Assembly: GCF_023278565.1 (NCBI RefSeq)
Contig: NC_064672.1
Span: 8,060,001 to 8,124,000, forward strand
Source: Colletotrichum lupini
Lineage: Eukaryota > Ascomycota > Sordariomycetes > Glomerellales > Glomerellaceae
Length of the DNA stretch: 64,000 bases
Direction: 5' to 3'
Shown: positions 35,909 to 48,937 of the stretch, one piece after another
Numbering within the stretch: position 1 is the stretch's first letter
Layout of the letters: the number at the start of each line of letters is the position of its first letter
Notes under the pieces: generated by a model
What the model was told of the DNA's origin: nothing
Databases searched by the model: none
What the model saw: only the letters and a program-made list of their open reading frames with translations
Program-made: the position numbers and the translations under genes

Positions 35909-37891
35909 ATGGCGCTCGATCAGTACACCTACGTCTTTGCCATTGGCACGTTCTTTGCTATGCTCGATGCATACAACAACGGTGCTAGTAAGTACAGTCC
36001 TCCATCGGGCGAAAAGGCGCAGACAAGACAAGCGGTCTGCGGCTGCTGATATACTTTGGCGCTTCAAGACATCAGACACTGACTCGGCTCAACTTTCAGA
36101 CGATGTCGCAAACGCCTGGGCGACCAGTGTATCATCAAGATCAATTACCTACAGACAAGCCATGATCTTCGGTACCATCTTCGAGATGTTGGGCGCCATC
36201 ACTGTTGGTGCGCGTACGGCCGACACTATCAAGAACGGTATCATCCCCAACAACGTCTTCAACGGCAACCCGGGTGTTCAGATGCTCGCCTTTACCTGCG
36301 CCCTGGCCGCCGCTTCTTCCTGGGTCATGTGGTGCACGCGACACTCTGCCCACGTCTCCTCGACATACTCTCTGGTCTCTGCCGTCGCCGGTGTCGGTGT
36401 TGCTGTTGCTGGCGCCGACAAGGTTCAGTGGGGCTGGAACGGCGGCAAGGGTCTTGGTGCCATTTTTGCTGGTCTGGGTATGGCGCCCGCTATCTCAGGC
36501 TGCTTCGGTGCCATCATCTTCAGTCTCATCAAGTTCGTGGTTCACGTTCGCAAGAACCCCGTGCCCTGGGCCGTTTGGACTTCGCCTTTCTTCTTCCTCA
36601 TTGCCGGCACTATCTGCACGCTTTCCATTGTCTACAAGGGCTCTCCCAACCTTGGTCTGAGCAAGAAGCCTGCGTGGTACATTGCCGCTGTCACCATGGG
36701 AACTGGTGGTGGCCTTTGCCTTCTCGCCGCGCTCTTCTTCGTCCCCTTCGTCCACGCCAAGGTCATCAAGAAGGACTACACCATCAAGTGGTACCACTTC
36801 GTCTACGGCCCTCTTCTCTTCAAGCGTCCCGCTCCCGCCGATGCCGAGAAGGCCAAGGTTCCCAACTACGCCGTCGTTCAGGAAGATGAGCACGAACAGA
36901 CTCTTCCCTCTCACGAGTCTGTGAAGTCTTCCGAGTCTGGCGATGAGCCTCTCAAGGAGACCCACGAGAAGGAGACCCACGTTCCCCAGGAGAGGTCCCT
37001 GGCTGCTGCTGAGATTGGCCAGGGCCCTACCTACAAGCAACTCCAGGCTGAGGGCGAGGCCAGGTTGCACGCAAAGATGATGAAGAAGCGTGGTCCTCTC
37101 GGCTGGGCCATGCGCACCCTTCGCGACAACCCAATGGGCGCTGGTCAGATCTACGAGTTTCACAACATGAAGATTGCCCTTAAGCGTATTCCCGCCATGA
37201 TCACTGTTGGTGCTCTCTACGGTCTTCACTACGACATCCACGCTGCCCAGACTGGCGTCGCCGGTACCCCCGAGGGTGAGCGCATGAAGCGCGTGTACGC
37301 CAGCGCTAAGAAGTACCCCAATGAGGTCGAACACACCTACTCTTTCGTACAGATCATCACTGCTTGCACTGCTTCTTTCGCGCACGGCGCTAACGATATC
37401 GGCAACTCTGTCGGTCCCTGGGCTGTCATTTACTCTGCCTGGAGTACCGGTGACGCTGCCGCCGCCAAGGCCCCTGTCCCTGTCTGGCAGCTTGCTGTTC
37501 TCTCCGCCACTATTTCTCTTGGTCTCATCACATATGGCTACAACATCATGAAGGGTGAGTCTCATCTAATTCAAACTCTAGATTGTCGCGGCACTAACAG
37601 ACAACAGTTATGGGCAACAAGATCACCTACCACTCCCCCAGTCGTGGTTCTTCCATGGAAATGGGCGCTGCCATTACTGTCCTTGTCTTTTCCCAGTACT
37701 CTCTACCCGTTTCTACCTCCATGTGCATTACTGGCGCCACGGTCGGTGTCGGTCTGTGCAATGGTACTCTGAAGGCCGTCAACTTCCAGCGTGTTGGTCT
37801 CTTGGTCTTCTCTTGGATCATGACAATCCCCGTCGCCGGCACTCTTGGCGGTGTCCTCATGGGCCTTTTTCTTAACGCTCCTCACTTCTAA
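35909..37891 (+). CDS. High-affinity phosphate symporter, PHO-4/Pho89 type (PiT family)
   Basis: Three exons, 35909-35987, 36100-37554 and 37608-37891, with 112- and 53-bp introns, give 605 residues. The two copies of the family signature are present: GANDVANAWATS near residue 31, reconstituted across intron 1, and GANDIGNSVGPW near residue 457. These mark the inverted N- and C-terminal halves of the PiT/PHO4 fold. A hydrophilic central loop (about residues 250-377, rich in Glu, Lys and His) separates them, as in Neurospora PHO-4 and yeast Pho89. The protein co-transports phosphate with Na+ or H+ at the plasma membrane and is usually induced by phosphate starvation. The pyrimidine-rich leader, the C/G third-position bias and a distal CACGTG site fit a strongly regulated gene. 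The start is the ATG at MALDQYTYVFAIG, which matches the family N-terminus. Confidence 0.94.
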
Positions 37892-40768
37892 GCGCAATCA
37901 ATTTTACCCTGGTGGGGCTTCCATTTGATACCATCTTCACTAGACACATAATGTACATGAACGAAAAAGGGGCCAGGCAAGGCATATAAATAGAGGCGGG
38001 TGGCATGTCAGTAGCATCAATACCACAGTTTTGACAATTATAATCTTTGCAATCCGGCCAAGATCTTGGCGCAGTCTGGAAGTAACTGAGTGAAATATGT
38101 GACAGCGCAGTCTCGATGAAGAGCGTTTGAAAAAGAATCCCACCAGCGCCGGAGCGGGTGCCCTCTGCGGCCCGTCCCACTCTTCAAGAGCCAAGCTGGG
38201 CATGTGACGTGTTCATACGAGAAGATATTAGTGATGTAGCCTCGATCTTCGGGGATTTCTTGGCAAAAGCAAGCTATCACCGTGTGGTAGATCATGATAT
38301 CTCCGGGACGATGCATGGGATTAGCAAAGATGCGGCACAAGGTACAGTAAGTCTATCGAACTGAACAGGTTTTCAATCTATCCCCAACAAACTTGGCAAA
38401 ACCTAAAATCAGCTCGTTGAAACAGAGGACAAGACATGAGTAGCTTCTCATCTCGTGATTGGGTGCTGGAATTGAAGTTGTCAAGACGTCGTGGGGTAGC
38501 GCCAAGCTTTTGTTGTGGCTATGCAAGCGTGGCATCGCCCATCACCTCAATTCCCCATGAGGATGCCAAGATTGCACATTCCCACAGTAAGAGCAAGCCT
38601 TGAAGAGGGAGGTAGCATGGTAATTGAAGTCGGCAATTGATCGCGTGATCAACAGTGATGCTTCGGCTTGGCGCTCTGCAAAAGCTGTACCTAGTAATCA
38701 CCTACTCTTCATACCTGAGTCTTATCTGGGGATCCTGATGGGCAGGACAAACGAGGTACGGAGCTCATGTGATTAATTCACTCATACCTAGATCGTCCAC
38801 TTGCACTGTCGTATTTGACAAACCAGAAGTGTGGCGTGATGAGGACCCCGAAGACCGTTTTCGATTTGCTGTCCAATGTACCTCAAGATGTGTAGTCAAA
38901 CAAGCCAAGTCAGCGCCAAGGGGAATATCTATCCACATAGAGACCGAAGATCGGGCCTTTGTATGGAAAAGGGCTGTATTATTCTTGCCCGACCCTAGAC
39001 TTTATCAGCAAAGTCTGAGGGTGTAACGGAGAATAAGACCCTCGTTGCGAGCGGAGTCAACTGCTTGACCAACTGCACTCAAATGAAGTTCTTGCCGTTC
39101 AATGATTTCTATACAACTCTCACCTCATGATTCATCGAGTATTATACACAGATGCCTTGTCACATGAACCTTGGGTTCTAGTATCGTTGGGTATCAGACT
39201 ATGAAGCAGTGGAAAGTCTCTTGCTTCTCTCGTTGAATGAAGTTGAATGCAATTGACTGAGGTCACCTCGGTCTTAAGTATGGAATGATAATGTAAAATC
39301 AAGTTCTCAGACCAGCTCAATACATTCTGAATATTTCTGCCCCCCAATAACCCACCAGTGACAAAACGTGGAAAAGCCTCGTCCTTCTTGCCAACACCGA
39401 TATGACGTTTCAGAAGATGAAATATAATTTTCCCGATATTATTGTATTTATTCTTCCCTGTGTTTTTGCGTATAGCCTCTACTAAGGCTAGATGTGTGCC
39501 TTGTCTATGCAGAATCTAGGTCAAGCATAGAATGTGGGCCGCGGACCAGGCGGCCCGTAACACAAATCATCGAAATCGTTGACTGCTCGACTTTGCAACC
39601 CTGAACAGCTACGAGAAAAGCGTCCCCTCTCGATCCTCGATTAAGTTTTGCTAAATTATTGCCTACCTTACTTGAGGGCGTGCATGCGCTCATCTCGAGG
39701 ACTATCATCGTATAGCAGCGTAAGACAAGGTAGCTCACTGGCGTGAGTTGTCTACGTAAAACTCATCCAGTACATTTCATTTATAGTTCATACTTTATAT
39801 AGAAATACGACACATTATTTGCTTAATATGACCAACTTGCTGAGACCATCGCGGAGCACGCATCTTGCTATGTGTTGGTATAGGAGCAAGGACCTTTCAT
39901 TTGGCCGAGCCTGTGCAGTTGCCGAATGAAGGCCGAAGCTAAGACCATGTTACCAAGGGGCTTTTCACTGAGTAATTGATAGCAACGAAGGTCAGACTTG
40001 GCACCATAGAATAAGGTCGAAGAGCTCGGTCATTCTTGGCCATGGTTTAGTCTTCTCGAGAAATTGGTCACTTGAAAGGCCAAAGAGCAGTCAGCAGAGC
40101 TTCATGCAAACAGGCACGAAGTCATCGAGTGTTCATGCGGAAGTTCAACAGACTTGCCCCGGTTTATGCCCCAGAGCGGAAACGCGCGGAAACATGGGGC
40201 CCATGCTCGATGCCTCAATTATCGTATTTGATACGAGAAAAAGACGAACTCCGATTGGCAGCGGGCATTATTGGCCCCTCGTCAGTCCACTAGACCGCTC
40301 GCAGCAAGGGACCAGCTGAACTCGGCGGGGAGCTTCGCCGAGGCATGGAAGCTGTGAAACAACTGCAGCTGACGAGCGACGAAGTGACGGATCCGACTTT
40401 TGTCATGACAGAATTGCTGCATGCAACAACGTTACAACTATTAATTGATCGTCTACTTGATCTCGGGCAGTACCCTTGCAAGATAGATGTCGGATTGGAA
40501 GTCCAATTCGACCGCGGCATACAGCCGACTGCGCAGGGGCCAATTGGGGGCCCTATTTACGATTATCGTAGCCAGCCCAACCTACGGTTGGAACCTCCTT
40601 TTTACACCTACTACGCAGATATTCATATAGTTCAATTGATCTCTTCGTCAACTACGGTTCGAACCAACTACCCTGTAATAGGGATACCAACAATAGAGGA
40701 CAATCAAGGAATAGATTCAAAATCGATCGTCTCAACGCTTGAGGATCTGACTCGAACAACCTCAAATA
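37892..40768. other. Intergenic region without a supported gene
   Basis: No coding domain is recognised in these 2.9 kb. A 179-codon frame at 40,345-40,884 overlaps the start of the tannase gene in another frame and shows no family features. The stretch between 39,750 and 40,760 should include the tannase promoter, and perhaps a missed upstream exon with the signal peptide that the tannase model lacks. Confidence 0.4.
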
Positions 40769-42560
40769 ATGCCAGCCGGAATCACCCAACTATTGTCCCT
40801 TGCTCCCGGAGGCCCCGGTTCCCAGGCTCCTCTCGGAGCTTTACAACCAAGGTTGGGGGCTTCCCGCACAAGCATCCATCCTAACCCATGCGCTGCCACA
40901 ACATTCTCGGCGCCATCGTTGCTAGGAGCAAATTTTATTTCCTTGGAAGCGTCTCTGGTCACAAACTTCAGCGGGCCTATACCTGCAGAGTGGAGATTCT
41001 CTCAGCCAGCTGTCGAGATACATAATGCCTCCTTCTGCAATATCACCGTCTCTTACACTCACCCTGGCCATAGTGATGTTGTCAATGTCGAGACCTGGCT
41101 TCCAACCGAGGACTGGAACGGAAGGCTTCAAGCTGTGGGAGGTGGGGGGTGGCGCGCTGGGAGAATGCTTCTGAGTTATACGACTATGGCCGGCGCTATC
41201 GCAGATGGTTATGCTACTGTAACCACGGATTCTGGACTTGGGGACGCCATGGGGCCGGACTCGTGGGCTCTGATAAGTCCAGGTAACTCAAATCTGTACG
41301 CATTGCAGGATCTTGGGTCACAGACCTTGTATGACGAGGTAAGTGGGCGTCTTTAACCGTGTCGAGGCTTCGGCTTCGCTAATACGTAGGAACCTAAGGC
41401 AGTCATCGCCAAGCACCTCATTGAGAACTACTACGGCAGGGAGCCTTCATATTCGTACTGGAATGGTTGTTCCCAAGGAGGTCGTCAGGGTGCGGCACTT
41501 GCCCAGAGGTACCCATCGATCTACGACGGAATCATCGCAGCAGCCCCGGCGATCAACTGGGCCGGGGTCCTCATCAACACCATATGGCCCAGGGTCTATA
41601 TGAACGTCACTGAGCAGTATCCTCACCCATGCGAGCTGCAACAGCTCACTGCACTTGCTGTATCTGCTTGCGATGGGCTTGATGGAGTTAAGGATGGCCT
41701 TATCGCCGACACAACTGCCTGCAAGACCATATTTGATCCTCACGCCTACGTCGGAACAGAGTTCAACTGCCCATTGACCGGGAAATCGGCCAATATCAGC
41801 TACACGGCAGCCGCTGTAGCGGATGCTATGTGGACGGGCCCTTTTACGGCTGAAGGAGAGTCAACATACCTGTATGGTCTGGAAATGGGCACCGATCTAG
41901 TGTTTGGTGCTCAAACTAGCTGTACAGAAGATGGGAAGTGTACTGGAGTTCCCAACGCCGCTGTCACAGTGTTGTTGGCCTACTTCATCGGCAAAGATCC
42001 CGCTATCACTACTACAAAGATATCTTTCAAGGAATTGGAGAGAGCATACCACTCTTTCAGACAACAGTATGATGCTTACCTAGGGACTGATGACCCAGAC
42101 CTTTCATCTTTCCGTAATGCTGGAGGCAAGATGATCACTTTCCATGGCTTGGTAAGTCTCCGCATATCATCAGCTATTACATGTACAGTCCCCGTGTACA
42201 TGTACCTATCAGTACGGACTAACACAGCCTAAGGCCGATCCGACTATTCCGCCCAACAATACATTGAACTATTATAAGGACGTCTTGAATCACCAAGATG
42301 ATGCACAAGACTTCTATAGATATTTCCCAGTCCCGGGACTGGGGCACTGCTGGGGCGGCCCTGGCGGCGGCCAGCCCATCGCGTTATTTGATCAGTTGAG
42401 GTCTTGGGTCGAGAATGGGACAGTTCCTGAAAGCTCTCCAGTGACCATCACAAAGCCGGACAATACTCATGAGAGGCAGGTTATCTGCCCGTACCCAAAG
42501 AAGGCAGTATACAGCAAGACGACGGCTGGAGACCCGGCAGGTTGGTCATGCGCTGTATAA
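40769..42560 (+). CDS. Tannase / feruloyl esterase family protein
   Basis: Three exons, 40769-41338, 41390-42151 and 42234-42560, give 552 residues; the introns are 51 and 82 bp. The fold markers of the tannase family are all visible: nucleophile Ser218 in GCSQGGRQG, Asp446 in FHGLADPTIPP (formed across intron 2) and His482 in GLGHCWGG. Cys217 and Cys483 complete the CS-D-HC arrangement, in which a disulfide links the residues next to the serine and histidine. Such enzymes hydrolyse gallate or ferulate esters of plant phenolics and are normally secreted. Oddly, the chosen N-terminus (MPAGITQLLSLAPGG) is only a weak signal peptide, so an upstream exon or a start-site error is possible. An alternative acceptor at 42,226 would add two residues (Pro-Lys). 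The Zn2Cys6 gene 528 bp downstream may regulate it. Confidence 0.88.
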
Positions 42561-42835
42561 AGGAGTTGGTGACCTCGTCCAGATTAAAAGGCATGAGTTG
42601 TGCGTGTCCTTTAGCGGGTGGTCTTCAAAAATCGACCTTGGGCTCCAGCTTTCAGACTATAAAGTGTCCTGCTGTACACTCCATATTACAATTGTAAAGA
42701 TGTGTATTTCTAGAGTCTATCGAACGAAGGCGAAGTAATATACTTGAGTAAGCAGCTGCCTACAACAGAAGCTATTGTCACAAACGCTTCTCAAAGCGGT
42801 AGATACAAGGCGGATCCACGTATAGACGGGCAGAA

Positions 42836-42852
42836 GGGGGGGGGGGGGGGGG
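42836..42852 (+). repeat. Poly(G) tract, 17 bases
   Basis: Seventeen consecutive G lie between the tannase gene and the downstream regulator gene, about 240 bp before the regulator ATG. This is the third long G run in the window. Confidence 0.7.
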
Positions 42853-43088
42853 CACGGCCCACCGAGGCAGTGCTAGGCAGGGGAGTTCATAATGCCCCCT
42901 AGAGCCTTAAAAATTAGTGGCAACCCCCCCTTTGCCCTCCTAGAATTAATCCTCTATCCTTACTTCAACGCCCCCCTTTCCTCACCCGTGGGGGAGAAAA
43001 GTCTTCAAGAAGCCTCGAGACCCCCCAGTCAGTCACACATGAATTGTTCATCTCAGACGGCAGCTGGATCTAGGATATATCAACAGCG

Positions 43089-44533
43089 ATGAGTGAACCG
43101 GACGCGAAAATTGCGAAACACGGAGATCCTGGCTGTACGTGTACGACGTGCCACATCACAAAAAGGCGATCACATAAGAAGTCCCGTAACGGGTGTAAAA
43201 CCTGCAAGCGAAGAAGAATCAAGGTACGCAATGTGAACCTAACATTCCACTTTAATACTGACCCAGACACCAGTGTGATGAAGCCAAACCCCAATGTGGG
43301 CAATGCTCGAAAGCTATTATAACCTGCGATTTTGCCGCTTCAGCATCAATCACAGACCTCGTCCCAACTCATGATGTTATCGTCGAGACCGTTTCTCATG
43401 GAAATTCGCGGAGAAGAGGGAGACCGCGGAAAGATTGGGATACGGCATCCAAAGGGCTAAGCCCCCAAGAATTCTTCGAATCACCCGATAGCCTAAGATC
43501 CAGGTCAATCGACACAGCTCTCGTAGTCACGCAGAGCGGGGAGCAGCAGGAACAAGTAGCCTCGGATCTTCCTTGGATATGGACCGTAGATGATCTCGAG
43601 TTGCAGCACCACTTCTTAACGTCTGACGATCTTACATACTCAAATTCGCGATTCTGGCGGGAGAGAGTCCCCCGTCTTGCCTTCACGCACCATTACGTCC
43701 TGCATCTGCTTCTCGCAATCTCCGCACTACACTTATCCAAAGAGAAAGAGAACTCTACCGAGTCATCTAAATATGAGCAGCTCGCAGATGTTCACTACAC
43801 CATAGGCCTACGCCAAGTGATGGCCATCATGCCAACATCTAATAAAGACTATGCTGGAGCACTTTACATATCTACCACGCTTGTCTGTGCGTATGCATTC
43901 GCAAAGAAGCCTAGCCCAGAACACCTCTTGATAGTCTCAGACGGAGAAGAAGTGGCATGGTTCGAATTACTTAGGGGTGTTCGAATTGTTGTTACAACGA
44001 TGGGATGGGATGCCATCTACTCTGGAGTTCTGGGTCCCCTCTCGGCTGCCGATGACGAGAAGTCACTCCCAGAGCCAGGTCCCACGAGACGACTAGTCCA
44101 ATGGGGGCCTGCCTTAAGCAGTCTTACAGACTTGATTACATGCTCTGGCGATCCAGAAACCCCCGTATACTTGGAAATGATTCAACGGGTTTCGTCTTGC
44201 TTTGAGACAACTTTTGGTACAACTGCAAGGCCAAGGCTTGATTGTAACGGCAAGATGGAGGTCATTATCGGTTGCATTTATGGTATCGATGATGATTTCG
44301 TGCTTTGTCTAAAACACAAGAGGCCCTTTGCACTTCTCATCCTGGCACACTTTGTTGTGTTGCTCAAGTCGCTCGAATGGATGTGGTACATAAAGGGGTG
44401 GGCAAGCCACATTCTTCATGGCATCGCACTCATTTTAGGGCCTCAGTATAGACAGTATTTGCGATGGCCAAGAGAAGAAATCGAGAGGCTTGGCAAAGAT
44501 CGAGATCATCTCACTAATGGAGAATCGCCTTAA
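43089..44533 (+). CDS. Zn2Cys6 transcription factor with AT-hook-like motif
   Basis: Two exons, 43089-43223 and 43274-44533, with a 50-bp intron inside the zinc cluster, give 464 residues. The cluster reads CKTCKRRRIKC followed by CGQCSKAIITC, with C-x2-C-x6-C-x6-C-x2-C-x6-C spacing. A very basic stretch (TKRRSHKKSRNGC) precedes it, and an RRRGRPRKDW motif near residue 100 resembles an AT-hook. The C-terminal region (LELQHHFLTSDDL, VPRLAFTHHYVLHLLLAISALHLS, WASHILHGIALILGPQYRQYL) belongs to the fungal-specific domain seen in Upc2-like C6 factors. It is a nuclear DNA-binding protein. It lies directly after the tannase gene in the same direction and next to the RIP-mutated block, about 220 bp from the transposon end, so its expression could be influenced by heterochromatin. 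Confidence 0.9.
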
Positions 44534-44748
44534 AGCCAGTTCGGGTCTTTGCTCTCAGGTTTAATGTATCTCAGAAGCACCATGGTAGCGGATGCCTGGT
44601 AGGCGACATCGGAATTATTTAATCTATTACACAAGATCCTTGTAACCCGGCGCACCTCCTAATACGATTTAGCACGCAGTCGGTCCAAAGTCGAGTCTAC
44701 TTACCTTAGTAGTTGCTAGAGACTTTCAAACGCCCCGCTTCGTGAATT

Positions 44749-44756
44749 AACAAAAG
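44749..44756. repeat. Left target-site duplication of the hAT-like element
   Basis: AACAAAAG directly precedes the left terminal inverted repeat. The right flank at 56,127-56,134 is GACGAAAG. The two differ at two positions, both G versus A, which is the change RIP makes. An 8-bp duplication is diagnostic of hAT-superfamily insertion. Confidence 0.6.
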
Positions 44757-44785
44757 CAGCGCTTATACCCATATAAATGAATTAA
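44757..44785 (+). repeat. Left terminal inverted repeat of the hAT-like element
   Basis: It starts CAGCGCTTATACCCAT and pairs with the right copy at 56,098-56,126. It still contains CpA and TpG, so the extreme ends escaped the heavy RIP seen inside. Confidence 0.75.
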
Positions 44786-46847
44786 ATATAAGGTTCGTAT
44801 TTGATTATTTAGCTTATTTCTCGTGCTATATTTAATTATTTAATAATTAATTAATAGATTTAACTGATTTCCTAATTAGGAATTAAATAAAGCTATTATA
44901 AAAGTCCTTATAATACTAATTTATAGACTTTACTTTAATTAGCTCTTTTAATTAAAAAACTAACTTCTTATTTCTATAGTATTATTATAAAGCTAGTTTT
45001 TAAAATATTAAACCTCCTCTAGCGTAAAAGATCTTATTAATAATTATTATAAAATTAAAGTTAATTTTACGAAGCTAAATATCCTCTTATAGTTTATTAT
45101 TATCGTAGGGATCGTAAAGATATTAAGTATAAACTTACTTAACGTTAAATAAGTTAATTAATAATTAATTTATTATTAGATTAGGTTAAGGACCGGCTAA
45201 GGGATAATTTATAAATAATATTAATTAAGTTTAAGTATATAATTAATTACTATATTTATTATTCGAGATATTAATTATTATTAATATTATAAGTTTTTTA
45301 TAATATTTTTTAAAATTGTAAGGGTATTAAAAATAGCTTATAATTATTATAATAAAGGAGGAGGACTTAGATAAGGAAGAGGAAGAGGACTTACTATCTC
45401 GTTTATATACTATTTTTATTAATAATTATAGAGTCCCTTTTTTATATTAAATAGTTAATAGCTCTACTGAGGTATATCTTACCTCTTTTTTAGCTATTTT
45501 AATCCTTACTTAAGGTAAAAAATAATTATTATAATATAGAGTAGAGAGTTACTTAACTTAATATAATACTTATTAAAGACTTATTAAGTATTAATAATTA
45601 ATAATTAAAAGTATTTTTATAAGTTAAAATTATTACTAAGAAATAGCTTTACCCGCTCCCTAAGTATATATTTAGATTAAATATAATAAAGGATACTACT
45701 TAAAGTTAGAGGTTAAAAAAGAGGTTAGGATATAAATTAATAACGAGCTAATTATTAACGAGGTAGTATTATTTTTATTAATTACGATTACGATATTACG
45801 ATTTAAAAATTTTTAAAATCTATTTTCTTTTTTAAAAAGTTTATTATATAACTTCTTTTATTCTTTAAAATAGTTAATAAAGTATTTAAAACTTATTATT
45901 ACTTTTTATAAACGGCTATAACTATCTCTTTTACCCTAGCCCTAATATTTTATTATTCAAAAATAAAGTAGCTTAAGTACTACTTTTAGCTTAGTTAGTA
46001 ATTACTAATCGTTATTATTAAAAACGTCCTTAATAAGGATCCGTTACTTTAGATTTTTATAAGCTCGACTAGTTATTAAAAAGGTATAAATCTACTTTCT
46101 TTTTTATAAAAAGCGCTATATTATAAAATATATCGAATTCTACTTTATATTATTATTAAATATTAGTATAAGCTCTTACAATAACTTTTTAAAAAAAGTA
46201 AATATATCGTTCTTATTAGTCTTATTATTAACCTCGAGGAAGGCTTTATATTATTAAAATAACGAGTAAATAAATTTAATAACGTTCCGAAGCTTATTAA
46301 TAGGGCCCTTTATATACTAGAGGTTAAGATCTTTTTAAAGTTATTTAGTATTAATTAATATATCTAATTCTTATTTAAATACCTCTTTATTATTACTAAA
46401 TAAAAAGGCCTTATTAACGAGGTTAAAAATATAATTTTAATACTTTATCCTCTAGTTAAAAATATCTTCCTAAGTATAAGTATAAAATAATATAAAATAT
46501 AAATAACTTAAGTAAGTATCGTTATTTAAAGTATTATCGTAAATAACTACTCCGACTTAATTACCTAATTCTTAGTCGTTTATTACTGATTTTATAGTCT
46601 AAGTAATATTAACCCTATCGTAAGTACTATACTATTATTATAAAATAATAAAGTATTATATTTATTACTTAATATAATTTAAAAAGTAAGTAAAAACGGT
46701 AATAATAATATTTTATATTAGTAAGGTTTATAAATTAAATAATAAATAAACTTTTATTATTAACCTCCGGATTTTTATTTTAATTATATCTTTCTTTTTA
46801 ATAAAGATCCTACTTAGCTCCTTTTTTATATTTCCGTATAATAATAA

Positions 46848-47036
46848 TATAAGAGATTAGGCTATGAGCACTTAACTAGCGAGGCTATAATATAAGTATA
46901 AGTATATTATAAAACTAAAGCTTATAGAGTCCTTTATAAGGGCTCTGTTTTTAAAAAGTTCTTTTATAATAAGATCCGTATACTAGTCGCTAAGTTATTA
47001 ACGTCTTATTACTAACTATATCCTAAATTTATTATA
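46848..47036 (-). repeat. LTR (downstream copy in element sense) of Gypsy element 1
   Basis: This 189-bp segment is closely similar to 54,807-54,996 in direct orientation, for example at AAGCTTATA and GGGCTCT, with differences mostly C/T or G/A transitions. It begins TATAAGAG and ends TTATTATA, which would be the canonical TG...CA ends after RIP changes TG to TA and CA to TA. Confidence 0.75.
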
Positions 47037-48937
47037 ATTACTCCCCTCTTATATAACTTTAGTCCCTAAAGTTATTACGTAATATCTTCTTTTAATACTA
47101 ATAATAAAGCTATTAACGTCGTTATTCGTAATAAATTCTATAAGGCGTTAATAATATCCTTTTTTACTTAGGAATAAGGTATTACTCTTATCTCCTTATT
47201 TAATAAATACCTTATTATTATTATTTAGTAATAGCGCGCTAACTAGTTATTAAGTTAGTAATATATATTTATAATAAAGTATTCTAACCGTCGTAATATA
47301 TAAGAGCCCGCTTAACCTCGTGGTTATTATTATTACTAGGCTATTAAGTATAGTAAAAGATTTTTCTCTTATTACTAATTACGTATTTACTTTTTTTTCC
47401 CTCTTTTTATTTAATAACCGTTTTATAAATTCTTTTTTATATAACTATACTTTTCTTTTTATAATATTCTAATTCTATATCGTTTCTTAATTATAACTCT
47501 TTTATTATACTATCGCTAAGTATTTATTAAAATATTTATTATTTTATATATCTAGGATATACTTAATATAGAGTATAATCCTAAAAAGGGCTTCCGTAGT
47601 CTCTATAGTAATACTCTTTATATACGCTACTTAGCTAGCTTATATTATAATATTAATAAGCTCGTTTATATTACTAGTACTCACGTTATTAAGTATATTA
47701 TTTATTAAATTAATAAGAAGAAGTGTTTTATTATAAGTCGTCGAGTCCTCGCTAATCCGTTACTAAAATATTAGCTAACGATATTTCTTAAGTACCCGAG
47801 GAGCTATATAGCGCCGCTTAGTTTATTTAAAATACTTTTATAAAATTTTATAATACTAAGGAATAGGGTAGTTTTAATTCTTATAAGCGCGGCTACGTTT
47901 TTTATATTTTTAGTTATATTATTAGTATATAAAAAAAGGTTATTACTTATATTATTAACTTATTAATAAGTAATAAAATAAAAAAGGTCTATTTTAAATA
48001 GGCTACTTTTTAAGAGCTCGCTACTAATTACGAATATTTAAACTTATTAATCTTAATTATAATAAGTTATTAGTAATCGTTTAGCGAATTTTCTTCTTAT
48101 TAACTTAGATTTCTCTTCTTAAGCTAATATTTTTAATATTAATAATAAGACTAAGATTATCTCCCGCTTTAGTCGCCTCTAGCTAGCTTATTTTTATAAT
48201 AATAGCCGTATAACCGCTTTATAAAATAACCTTAACGCTTTAGCTTAATACTATAAGGAGACTCCTAAAGGCGTTATTATTATATACATTTAGGAGTTTC
48301 TTACTTTTCTTATTTTTTATAAACGTATTACTAAGTTCTTAGTAAATAAAGTACTTATTTATACCGTTATTATATATAGCGCTATCCCTATTTTTTATAA
48401 TCCTAAAACTTAGACTCTTATTAAAAAACGTACTCTTATTACTAACTATATTCTTAATAATAATAACGAGCGGGATAATTTTAAGTTTAAGTTTAATAAG
48501 TCTTAGTACGAGAATATTAAATTTAAAGAGCTCGGTAATAACTTAAAAAATTCTCTTTTTTAGTATTATAATAAGCGCCGCTACTTTAATATTAATAACT
48601 CGCTAACCCTTATTTATAACGCTCTTTTTAATATAAATAAGGGTACTTTAGCCCTTAGTTATATTATTTTAAATTTTAATAAGGCTAGTATTATACTCCT
48701 TTTACTTTAAATAAAAGCTTTATAACGGCTTAACGAGGCTATGACTTATATTAAAATTAAAACTGCGGGTTATAATAAATAGTTCGACGTTAATAAGTTC
48801 TTTATAAATATTAATATTACTAAGGTCCCTTAGCTTAACTAGGACTACGAGAGCGTCGCTTTAGATAACGTCCCCCGTACCTAACCTATTATTAATAATA
48901 ATAGCGTTACGGCCCCTATTTTACTTCCTATCCTACT

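Noticed and set aside
36495..37565. 356-codon open frame antisense to the phosphate symporter gene
   Set aside because: It is exactly opposite conserved PHO4 coding sequence with strong C/G third-position bias, which suppresses stops on the other strand. Its product is low-complexity Gly/Val/Leu without a domain.
43089..43322. 77-codon unspliced reading of the third regulator
   Set aside because: It reads through an intron and loses the second half of the zinc cluster; splicing 43,224-43,273 restores all six cysteines.
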